A stretch of DNA of 6,575 bases from a bacterium (lineage in GTDB: Bacteria; CBDUZB01; JAGLHV01): assembly GCA_023132075.1 (NCBI GenBank), contig JAGLYT010000093.1:1-6575 (forward strand), given 5' to 3'. The position numbers and the translations under genes are program-made. Shown piece after piece: positions 1 to 6,289 of this stretch (position 1 is its first letter; each line of letters opens with the position of its first letter). The notes beneath the pieces were generated by a model. That model saw nothing but the letters and a program-made list of their open reading frames with translations. It was not told the origin of the DNA and ran no database searches.

Positions 1-66
1 TTACAAACTTCTTGTTGTTTTATGGGAAAAAATTCATGCTTATTATTAAAGGATTATAGGGGATAA
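1..66 (+). CDS. 3' end of an upstream ketosynthase-like gene (partial)
   Basis: Reading frame 1 is open from the window edge to a TAA at 64-66 and gives 21 residues ending CFMGKNSCLLLKDYRG. Placed without gaps against the last 16 residues of the next gene (GFAGRCAALAIKRYHN), it shares F, G, L, K and Y at matching positions, has K for R, and ends at the same residue. It also keeps the G-x-N of the FabF GFGGTN motif, which the next gene has lost. This suggests a second beta-ketoacyl synthase or chain-length-factor-like protein in tandem. The stretch is short, and the other two frames also close nearby (stops at 47-49 and 57-59), so the upstream gene could instead end in one of those. The active site lies outside the window, so catalytic status is unknown. 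Confidence 0.5.
   Translation, partial: LQTSCCFMGKNSCLLLKDYRG
58..62 (+). promoter_or_regulatory. Ribosome binding site for the TTG-started ketosynthase
   Basis: AGGGG lies 5 bases before the TTG at 68. It sits inside the last codons of the upstream reading frame, whose stop is at 64-66, so the two genes are probably translationally coupled. In the ketosynthase frame there is a stop at 47-49 and no ATG or GTG between it and 68. The TTG is therefore the only plausible start that keeps the conserved N-terminal strand (RRVVVTGLG). Confidence 0.75.
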
Positions 67-67
67 A

Positions 68-1315
68 TTGTATAAAAGAAGAAGGGTTGTCGTTACCGGT
101 TTAGGGGTGGTAGCACCCAATGGTATCGGGAAAGAATTTTTCTGGCAGGGACTTGTTTCCGGTAAAAATTGTGTAGTACGGGTTACGCGCTTTAATGCTG
201 ATAATTTTTACAGCCAGATGGCAGGAGAGGTACACAATTTTAATCCTGCTGTCTATATAGAAAAAGAAAAATTACCTTTTATAGACAGAGCATTTCAATT
301 TGCAATAGTAGCAGCAAAATTAGCCGTTAATGATTCTAAATTAAAGCTTGAAGAAGAAAATAAGGAAAGAATCGGGACTTTTGTCGGGTTAGGAGTAGCC
401 GGGGTAAACATTGGGGAACCACAATTTAATCTTTGTGCAACCAAGGGGCCGGAAAGCATCAGTCCTTACTTATATCTTTCCTGGCTTCCCAGTGCCTGTT
501 CCGGATATATTTCACTGGAATTTAAATTAAAGGGACAGAGCAATGTCCTTTCTACAGGGTGCACCTCTGCCACCGATGCTATTGGTTTGGGATATTGTGC
601 AATAAGGAATAATTTACAAGATATTATACTGGCAGGAGGAACAGAAGCCCCGCTTACCCCTGCAACTTTTAATTCTTTTTGTTCCCTGCGCGCTTTGTCC
701 CATCGCAATGATGCTCCGGAAAAAGCCAGCAGGCCTTTTGATAAAGAGCGGGACGGTTTTATTTTAGCAGAAGGGGCAGGAATAATTATTTTAGAAGAAC
801 TTGAGCATGCTTTAGAGAGAAAGGCAACAATATACGGAGAAATCGTCGGTTACGGAGCAAATTCTACTGCTTATCATATGACTGCACTTGACCCAAGCGG
901 AGAAGAATCAGCCCGGACAATAAAAGAAGCACTGGCGGAGGGGCAAATAGAAAACAATCAGGTCGGATATCTTTGTGCCCACGGAAGTTCGACCCCTTTA
1001 AACGGAAAAATGGAAACCATAGCCATAAAAAAAGCATTTGGAAAATACGCTTACAAACTTCCGATAAGTTCAATAAAGTCAATGTTGGGACATCCTCCGG
1101 GGGCAGCGGGAGCAATGCAGACAATAACCTGTTTATTAGTTATGGAGAAAAACTTTATCCCCCCGACAATAAATTATCAGCATCCTGATCCTGACTGTGA
1201 TCTGGATTATGTCCCTAATTGTGCACGTCCGGCTCAAGTAGAAGTTACTTTAATAAATACTTACGGTTTTGCCGGAAGATGTGCGGCTTTGGCCATAAAG
1301 AGGTATCATAATTAA
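68..1315 (+). CDS. Beta-ketoacyl-ACP synthase, FabF / type II PKS ketosynthase family
   Basis: This is a cytoplasmic condensing enzyme that joins a malonyl unit on acyl carrier protein to an enzyme-bound acyl chain by decarboxylative Claisen condensation. At 415 residues it matches the usual FabF length (about 413). The thiolase-fold N-terminus is VVVTGLGVVAPNG. The nucleophile is Cys165 in STGCTSATD, and the other catalytic residues are His305 in CAHGSSTP, Lys337 in SIKSM and His342 in LGHPPGAAGA, so the Cys-His-His set is complete. SRPFDKERDGF and EGAGIIILEELEHA are further family blocks. The TGCTS context and SIKSM recall type II polyketide KS-alpha as well as FabF. One oddity is that the C-terminal gating motif GFGGTN reads GFAGRC (400-405). 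It starts at TTG one base after an upstream ketosynthase-like frame and is followed 13 bases later by a sensor kinase. No acyl carrier protein is visible, so fatty-acid and polyketide roles cannot be separated. The family is certain; the pathway is not. Confidence 0.93.
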   Translation: MYKRRRVVVTGLGVVAPNGIGKEFFWQGLVSGKNCVVRVTRFNADNFYSQMAGEVHNFNPAVYIEKEKLPFIDRAFQFAIVAAKLAVNDSKLKLEEENKERIGTFVGLGVAGVNIGEPQFNLCATKGPESISPYLYLSWLPSACSGYISLEFKLKGQSNVLSTGCTSATDAIGLGYCAIRNNLQDIILAGGTEAPLTPATFNSFCSLRALSHRNDAPEKASRPFDKERDGFILAEGAGIIILEELEHALERKATIYGEIVGYGANSTAYHMTALDPSGEESARTIKEALAEGQIENNQVGYLCAHGSSTPLNGKMETIAIKKAFGKYAYKLPISSIKSMLGHPPGAAGAMQTITCLLVMEKNFIPPTINYQHPDPDCDLDYVPNCARPAQVEVTLINTYGFAGRCAALAIKRYHN

Positions 1316-1328
1316 GGAAAAACTCATT

Positions 1329-3524
1329 ATGAATATTTATGTTTTCCCAATTTTAATCGCTTTTTTATTGAATTTTTGTTTAGCTATTTTTATTTTAATT
1401 AAAAACAGCCGATGTGTTATTAACAGAACTTTTGCTTTCTGGAACTTTTGTGTGGGAATCTGGAATTTGGGTGCTTTTCTTATCTATGCCAGTTCCTCCT
1501 ATCAAGAAGCATTTTTTTCTACCAGATTTATTCTCGTAAACGGGCTGTTTTTTATCCCTTCTTCTTTTTTCCATTTTGTTTTAGTTTTTACGGAAAATAA
1601 AAAGAAAATAAATAAAACAATCCTGCAGGCAGGTTATTTTTCCAGTTTATTTTTCCTAACTTCAAACATTATCGGTTTTCCCCTAATCGGTAAAGAACTG
1701 ACAAAATATTACTGGGGATATTATCCCAAGATATGTTCCGGAGATCTATATTTTGGAATAATTTTCGTCTTTTTTACCATCTACTCTCTCTATCTTTTAT
1801 ACAATTCTTACAAGAAATCCATTGGCTACAAATCCAATCGAATGAAATATGTTTTCTGGGGTTCTCTTATTGGTTTTATTGGCGGAAGTACAAACTTCCT
1901 ACCTTTATATGGAATTCGCATCTATCCCATTGGTAATATCGCTAATTGTGTCTATTCCTTATCGGTAGCATATGCGATTATCGAATTCAGACTGATAGAT
2001 ATTAATATTGTTTTTAAAAAAGGGCTTGTTTATTCCTGCTGGCTCTTTTTAGTAGGGCTGAGTTATTTAATGGGTTTTTTCGTAATTAAAGAAATGGCCT
2101 ACATCCACAAAATAAATGCAACTTTTACTTTAACTCTTATAAGCCTTATTTTATTTTTGGGATTTTTTTCCATACGGAAAAAATTGGAAAATTTCTTAGA
2201 AACTATCCTTTTCAAAAATAAATATAACTACCAGGTTATCCTTAAAAATTTCACGACATCTCTGCTTACAATTTTAGAACTGGAAGAATTAATCCCTTTA
2301 ATTGTAACTACTATTTATAAAACAATGCATCTAACTTCCTGCTCTTTAATCCTTTATGACCAATCAAAGGACTCCTATGCTTTCAAATATCTTGAGGGTT
2401 TGAAAAAAAATAATAGACTTAACGAAATTCAATTAACCCACCAAAACAGATTAGTTCAATATTTTAACAAGCATAATTTCATCTTACTGCAAGAAGAAAT
2501 TGAAAGAAATATGCTTTCCCAGAGAAAAAGTAAAGAATTACAACAGCTTCACCAAGACCTGCTCTTTATACAAGCGAAAGTATGCGTGCCTCTTTATATG
2601 AATAATAAATTAATCGGACTATTAAATCTGGGAAACAAGCAATCAGGGGATTTATTCAATCGGGAAGATTTAAAATTACTGACCACCCTGGCTAATCAAT
2701 CAGCTATTGCTATTAGTAATGCCCAATCAATTAAAAAAATAAAAAAACAACAGGAATGGATTGCTAAAAACGAACAACTTGCTATAATCGGGCAACTATC
2801 CAATGAAATGTTTCACGAGCTAAATAAATCCTTAACCAAAATAAACATCACCGGACACTTATTAAAAAGTGTTTCTAAAAAAAACACCACTAAAGATTTA
2901 AATATAATCGAAAAAGAAGTAAAACGGGCAACAAAAATTGTAAAAGGATTTTCTGTTTTTTCTAAAAAAGACCTGATGGACAAGCATTTATTTAATATTA
3001 ATAAACTTATTGAAGACTCATTGGATTTTCTTGCTCAGCAAATTTCTAAAAACAAAATAAAAATTATCAGGCAACTTGAATCTGACCTCCCTGAAATAAA
3101 AATCAATCCTATCCTAATCGAACAAATGTTTATTAATATAATAGAAAATAGCATCCACGCTGTTGCATCAACCGCTAAAAAAACCATCATTGTAAAAACA
3201 TTTAAACCCTGCTTTTCCCCTCAGCAATTGTTATTTTCAACACCCACAATAGTCATTGAAATTACTGATACCGGTTGTGGAATTGCAAAAGAAAATATTG
3301 ACAAAATTTTTAATCCGTTTTATACTACGAAAGAATCACAATCCGGAGCAGGGCTGGGCTTGAATATTAGTTCCCGTATAATTGAACAGCACCAGGGTAA
3401 TATTAATGTGAAGAGCGTGATGGGTCAGGGAACAAAAATGGTTATAAGTCTTCCTTTATCTGAAAATCTGCTTAATTATAAAACGGATAATATTTTAAGA
3501 AAAAATATGAAAAAAATCAAATAA
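1329..3524 (+). CDS. Membrane sensor histidine kinase (multi-TM N-terminus, GAF, HisKA, HATPase_c)
   Basis: This inner-membrane kinase of 731 residues should autophosphorylate and pass the phosphate to a response regulator. Hydrophobic segments lie near 3-25, 36-54, 66-88, 98-118, 139-158, 173-193 and 199-219, resembling the 7TM N-terminal module of some bacterial kinases, with two more near 232-253 and 264-282. There is no large extracytoplasmic domain, so the signal probably acts in or near the membrane. A GAF domain spans about 305-465 (ending VPLYMNNKLIGLLNL...NQSAIAISNA) and is followed by a short charged helix. The phosphoacceptor is His496 in FHELNKSLTKI, where the usual Pro of HExxNPL is Ser. 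The ATPase part has the N box (N603/N607), G1 DTGCGI (647-652), an F box near NPFYTTKE, and G2 GAGLGL (673-678). AAGG at the end of the ketosynthase gene serves as a weak SD, 10 bases before the ATG. It is probably co-transcribed with the ketosynthase upstream and the response regulator 44 bases downstream. It is clearly poorer in GC than the ketosynthase gene. The ligand is unknown. Confidence 0.93.
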   Translation: MNIYVFPILIAFLLNFCLAIFILIKNSRCVINRTFAFWNFCVGIWNLGAFLIYASSSYQEAFFSTRFILVNGLFFIPSSFFHFVLVFTENKKKINKTILQAGYFSSLFFLTSNIIGFPLIGKELTKYYWGYYPKICSGDLYFGIIFVFFTIYSLYLLYNSYKKSIGYKSNRMKYVFWGSLIGFIGGSTNFLPLYGIRIYPIGNIANCVYSLSVAYAIIEFRLIDINIVFKKGLVYSCWLFLVGLSYLMGFFVIKEMAYIHKINATFTLTLISLILFLGFFSIRKKLENFLETILFKNKYNYQVILKNFTTSLLTILELEELIPLIVTTIYKTMHLTSCSLILYDQSKDSYAFKYLEGLKKNNRLNEIQLTHQNRLVQYFNKHNFILLQEEIERNMLSQRKSKELQQLHQDLLFIQAKVCVPLYMNNKLIGLLNLGNKQSGDLFNREDLKLLTTLANQSAIAISNAQSIKKIKKQQEWIAKNEQLAIIGQLSNEMFHELNKSLTKINITGHLLKSVSKKNTTKDLNIIEKEVKRATKIVKGFSVFSKKDLMDKHLFNINKLIEDSLDFLAQQISKNKIKIIRQLESDLPEIKINPILIEQMFINIIENSIHAVASTAKKTIIVKTFKPCFSPQQLLFSTPTIVIEITDTGCGIAKENIDKIFNPFYTTKESQSGAGLGLNISSRIIEQHQGNINVKSVMGQGTKMVISLPLSENLLNYKTDNILRKNMKKIK

Positions 3525-3568
3525 ACTAAAAAGTAAACAACAAATATTGGCTCAAGGGAGAAATAATT

Positions 3569-4171
3569 ATGGCAAAATCAACGATAAGAATACTTGTTAT
3601 TGACGACCAGGAAGATATTTGTAAATTTATTAAGGAAAAATTTACTTCTTATGGGTGGGAAGTAACCTATTTTACCGATGAACAAAAAGCATTGGAGCAA
3701 TTTAAACCAAATTACTTCAACATCGGAATTCTGGATTTAAAATTACCTTCAATTGGTGGACTGGAAATCTTTAAAAAACTAAAAGAAATAGACCCTAGAA
3801 TAGGAATAATTATTTTAACCGGGTATCCTTCCGTAGACAGTGCTTTAGTTTCACTTAAAAATGGGGCATTTGATTACATAAAAAAGCCCTTTGATGCTGA
3901 ACAATTAAAAAACTCTATCAAAAAACAACTGCTACATATGGGTATAATTGAAGATGTAACACTTAAAATAAATACCCAGATAGGAAAACGCATAAAAAAA
4001 TACCGGAAACATAAAGATTGGACATTAGACCAACTTTCCCAACATACAAATCTATCCAAGAGTTTAATCTCCCAACTTGAACATGCCCGCAATTCAGCAT
4101 CAATAATGACCCTTTATAAAATATCCCATGCCCTGGGAATAAAAATGAAAGATTTAATCGGGGAACTTTAA
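3569..4171 (+). CDS. Response regulator with receiver domain fused to XRE-type helix-turn-helix
   Basis: This 200-residue cytoplasmic regulator has a CheY-like receiver domain at about 5-122. It carries the acidic pair D12/D13, phosphoacceptor D56 (GILDLKLPSIGG), the switch Thr T84 (ILTGYPS), and K106 followed by Pro (IKKPFD), so it should be phosphorylatable. After a short linker, residues 138-200 form a Cro/C1-type HTH (IGKRIKKYRKH...TLDQLSQHTNLSKSLISQLEHA...LYKISHALGIKMKDLI). It is not an OmpR, NarL or NtrC output domain. In XRE regulators with this kind of HTH the usual partner is a C-terminal cupin; here there is no cupin and a receiver takes the sensory role at the N-terminus. SD AAGGGAG at 3554-3560 sits 8 bases before the ATG. 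The adjacent kinase gene is the likely partner. Target promoters are unknown, but the operon itself is a natural candidate. The stop overlaps that of the converging PEP carboxykinase gene. Confidence 0.92.
   Translation: MAKSTIRILVIDDQEDICKFIKEKFTSYGWEVTYFTDEQKALEQFKPNYFNIGILDLKLPSIGGLEIFKKLKEIDPRIGIIILTGYPSVDSALVSLKNGAFDYIKKPFDAEQLKNSIKKQLLHMGIIEDVTLKINTQIGKRIKKYRKHKDWTLDQLSQHTNLSKSLISQLEHARNSASIMTLYKISHALGIKMKDLIGEL
4168..4171. other. Overlapping stop codons of convergent genes
   Basis: The response regulator ends with TAA at 4169-4171 and the PEP carboxykinase ends on the minus strand with TAA at 4170-4168, so the two share TTA within CTTTAATTAG. No room exists between the genes for a terminator. 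Any transcription stop must lie inside the opposing coding region, and the transcripts probably overlap at their 3' ends. Confidence 0.9.
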
Positions 4172-6054
4172 TTAGAAGCTTTTAAAATTTCCGGAGAAAT
4201 GTAATCCCCGTGCTCAGCTTTCACCCTTTCCAATTGTTGTTTTTGTTCTTCCAAAACCTTAAATAATACATCGGGAGTATCAGGAACACTATTCTTATAT
4301 ACCTCAACAATCCTCTCAATTTTAGCAATATTTTCGGCAACCCTTAGGGTAAATTGTTCTCCATACTCTTCTTTAGTATAATCTTTATTTAAAACCTCTT
4401 TAAATAACCGTTTAAGGTCTTCGTATTCAGGAATAAAACCTGTCGGAGTTTTAATCGCATCTATTTCCTTGTGTATCCGCTGTTCCATCCATCTTATCCA
4501 CACATGTTTATCTTCTTTTTCAGTTAAATAATCATCATTGCTATTTTTCAGAAAATAATTAACCGCAAAAATAATAGGAGCGGAAGTTAGTTTGCTTCCA
4601 AAATTAAGATATTTATTTATATACTTTCCCAGAGGAATAGATAAGAAATCAAGGTTAGCCATAATATTAAATTTTCTTACTCCTTCCTGTCCTAACGTTG
4701 CCGCAGTAGTTTCCGATTCCAGAGAGGCTCCCATGGTTAACACCCCGTGTTTCCAATCAAATGACTCTTGTACCGGAACAGAAATATTAGAATCCCTGCC
4801 TCCATAAATAACTCCACCGACCAATACTCCCTGCGGATCATCTGCCTTGATATCACGATTTTTTAATCTGTTGATACGAACCGTATATCTTGCATTTTTA
4901 TGGGAAGAAGTTATGTCATTTCCTTTAGCATCTTTTTTTCCTTTTACCCACTCGCCTGAATAATTAATTCCCTCCTCCGGAATTCCCCTCTCATCTCCCA
5001 ACCAGGAAGGAGCATTTTTTTCAGTCACCAAAACATTAGAAAAAATGACTTCCCCCGAAAAAGTAAGTGCTTCCCAGATTAAAGGATCACTTTCCGGATT
5101 AACATCACGAATAATTCCAAAAATTCCACTCTCTACATTTACAGCGTATATTTTCCCTTCTCTATTTCTTAAATAGGCAATGTCATCCCCAATAATTGTT
5201 TCTCCGGGCAACATTGAGGTTGAGGTTTTTCCACAGGCACTGGGAAAAGCCCCTGTAAAATAAGTCACCCGACCTTTCGGATTATGGATACCCATCACAA
5301 ACATATGTTCGGCTAACCAATCTTCTTTGGAAGCCTGATAAATAGCTAGTCGTAAAGCCAATTTTTTAAGTCCCACAGTATTCCCTGCATATTGAGTATT
5401 AGTGCTAAAAACAATTTTATCCTGTAAATCTACATATACGCGGCGTTGAGCAACATTTTTACTTACCCCTGATTCAATAACCCCCGCACTATGAACAAAT
5501 CTAAAAAAATCATTACAATTTTCTTTCTTTTTAAATTCTTCATATCCACTGCGGTAAAGAATCCCCTCGGAGTGTGCTACATAACTTGAATCTGTAATTT
5601 GCGCACAAACAATGGAAAATTCAGAATCCAAAGGTCCCAGGCAGAAAAAACAAATATACATTTCTTTCCCTACCATGCTGTCTTTTAAATACTCCTGAAT
5701 CTCCATAAGTCCTTCTTCCTTGTTTATTCCCTTAATACTAGGCCCAAAATCTATTCCTTTCGCCAGCAAATATTTAGTGTTTCCTTTATCTCTTGCCTGA
5801 TCATAATATCCGTCAAAATGAACCGTGTGTCCATCCATAGCCAACTTCTTTTCCTCTCCGTTTTCTATTGCTTTATTTCTGATATATAAAGCATCTTCCG
5901 CAGAATCGGTACGCACAAAAACCTTTTCCGGATTACATAATTGAATATACCCGGTAACAAAACCATTAATTTTTTGATTGTTTAATGCTGTAAGTTTTTT
6001 ATAATTTTCTTCTCCACATTTTTCCTTAAGAAAATTCATCGTTTTCATTTCCAT
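4168..6054 (-). CDS. pckG: Phosphoenolpyruvate carboxykinase, GTP-type family
   Basis: This 628-residue cytoplasmic enzyme interconverts oxaloacetate plus nucleoside triphosphate with PEP, CO2 and nucleoside diphosphate, feeding gluconeogenesis or working in reverse for CO2 fixation. The family is shown by the P-loop FPSACGKTS with the GTP-class cysteine (C274, K276, T277), the metal-binding GDDIAYLR, QARD with R88 as the probable PEP-binding Arg, LGPLDSEFS, EHMFVMGI, NARYTVRI, YGGRDSNISVPVQESFDW and GASLESETTAA. Two departures from the classic enzymes are visible. The substrate loop YGGN reads YAGN. The guanine-pocket block around WPGFGEN near the C-terminus is replaced by a charged stretch (TEKEDKHVW), so the sequence alone does not prove use of GTP. 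A six-G Shine-Dalgarno lies 5 bases before the chosen ATG; Met3 and Met6 are less likely starts. It converges on the response regulator gene and lies downstream of purC across a repeat-rich spacer. The family is secure; the nucleotide is less so. Confidence 0.93.
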   Translation of the reverse strand: MEMKTMNFLKEKCGEENYKKLTALNNQKINGFVTGYIQLCNPEKVFVRTDSAEDALYIRNKAIENGEEKKLAMDGHTVHFDGYYDQARDKGNTKYLLAKGIDFGPSIKGINKEEGLMEIQEYLKDSMVGKEMYICFFCLGPLDSEFSIVCAQITDSSYVAHSEGILYRSGYEEFKKKENCNDFFRFVHSAGVIESGVSKNVAQRRVYVDLQDKIVFSTNTQYAGNTVGLKKLALRLAIYQASKEDWLAEHMFVMGIHNPKGRVTYFTGAFPSACGKTSTSMLPGETIIGDDIAYLRNREGKIYAVNVESGIFGIIRDVNPESDPLIWEALTFSGEVIFSNVLVTEKNAPSWLGDERGIPEEGINYSGEWVKGKKDAKGNDITSSHKNARYTVRINRLKNRDIKADDPQGVLVGGVIYGGRDSNISVPVQESFDWKHGVLTMGASLESETTAATLGQEGVRKFNIMANLDFLSIPLGKYINKYLNFGSKLTSAPIIFAVNYFLKNSNDDYLTEKEDKHVWIRWMEQRIHKEIDAIKTPTGFIPEYEDLKRLFKEVLNKDYTKEEYGEQFTLRVAENIAKIERIVEVYKNSVPDTPDVLFKVLEEQKQQLERVKAEHGDYISPEILKASN

Positions 6055-6059
6055 AATTT

Positions 6060-6067
6060 CCCCCCTT
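6060..6067 (-). promoter_or_regulatory. Strong ribosome binding site of the PEP carboxykinase gene
   Basis: On the minus strand AAGGGGGG precedes the ATG at 6054 with 5 bases between. It matches the anti-Shine-Dalgarno core with two extra Gs and supports Met1 over Met3 or Met6. Confidence 0.75.
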
Positions 6068-6114
6068 CATTTAGTAATGTTAATTTTTTTAATTATCTTT
6101 TTAAAAACCATCTA

Positions 6115-6134
6115 CCCCGCAGCAAGTTGCAGGG
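6115..6134. repeat. Inverted repeat with 9-base arms
   Basis: CCCCGCAGC (6115-6123) and GTTGCAGGG (6126-6134) pair over nine positions with one C/A mismatch and one G-T wobble around a two-base centre. The pattern looks like a decayed copy of a perfect palindrome (CCCCGCAGC AA GCTGCGGGG). It lies about 60 bases before the PEP carboxykinase start and so probably in its leader. A competing fold pairs GGG and AATC (6132-6138) with GATT and CCC (6142-6151). Confidence 0.65.
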
Positions 6135-6144
6135 AATCGAAGAT

Positions 6145-6183
6145 TTATCCCACATGCCTTTTGAGCGGTAAGATACGGGATAA
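6145..6183. repeat. Inverted repeat with 7-base arms
   Basis: TTATCCC (6145-6151) and GGGATAA (6177-6183) are exact reverse complements with 25 bases between. This lies in the purC-PEP carboxykinase spacer, next to the 6115-6134 palindrome and sharing its flank. The loop is large, so folding as a simple hairpin is uncertain. Confidence 0.5.
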
Positions 6184-6190
6184 TTAAACC

Positions 6191-6236
6191 GTCGACCCTT
6201 CGACTGAGTTTATGCCGAACAAAGTGAAGTGCTCAG
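6191..6236. repeat. Compound palindromic element (GTCGA/TCGAC and CTGAG/CTCAG)
   Basis: GTCGA (6191-6195) and TCGAC (6200-6204) form a tight 5-bp hairpin with a 4-base loop. CTGAG (6204-6208) and CTCAG (6232-6236) bracket the next 23 bases. The CCTTCGACTGAG...GCTCAGG pattern resembles dispersed intergenic repeats I recall from environmental bacterial assemblies with TCGAAGG and CCTGAGC ends. That resemblance is from memory and no second copy is present in this window. Confidence 0.5.
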
Positions 6237-6251
6237 GATCAATTCAACTAC

Positions 6252-6284
6252 AGAGTTTTGAGTAGCATAGCTGATAAAAACTCT
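6252..6284. repeat. Hairpin just downstream of purC
   Basis: AGAGTTTT (6252-6259) and AAAACTCT (6277-6284) are exact 8-base reverse complements. Inside, AGC and GCT pair around ATA, giving a stem with an internal loop. It begins six bases after the purC stop on the minus strand, so it could stop or protect the purC transcript. Neither side has a T-run, so a standard intrinsic terminator is not supported. Confidence 0.55.
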
Positions 6285-6289
6285 AAATC

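Noticed and set aside
466-1188. Open frames at 466-708 and 864-1124 (minus) and 973-1188 (plus)
   Set aside because: All lie inside the ketosynthase gene in other frames, have no recognisable motifs, and would disrupt a fully conserved enzyme if taken as genes.
1733-1936. Plus-strand open frame inside the kinase N-terminus
   Set aside because: It is an out-of-frame shadow of the membrane-spanning region with a composition typical of frame-shifted hydrophobic codons.
3874-4092. Minus-strand open frame opposite the response regulator
   Set aside because: It lies antisense to the receiver-HTH junction and has no motif or convincing ribosome binding site.
4592-4807. Plus-strand open frame opposite the PEP carboxykinase
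   Set aside because: It is antisense to conserved active-site segments and is a shadow.
6070-6120. Sigma-70 promoter for the PEP carboxykinase gene
   Set aside because: GATAAT on the minus strand resembles a -10 box, but the nearest -35-like TTGCTG is 22 bases away. In sequence this AT-rich, such matches arise by chance.
6115-6151. tRNA T-arm-like string (TTCGATTCCC on the minus strand)
   Set aside because: There is no matching 5-bp stem with a 7-base loop, no anticodon arm and no acceptor stem. The similarity comes from the palindromic repeat.
6252-6284. Intrinsic terminator for purC
   Set aside because: A good inverted repeat is present, but no T-run follows the stem on the minus strand, so it is listed only as a hairpin.
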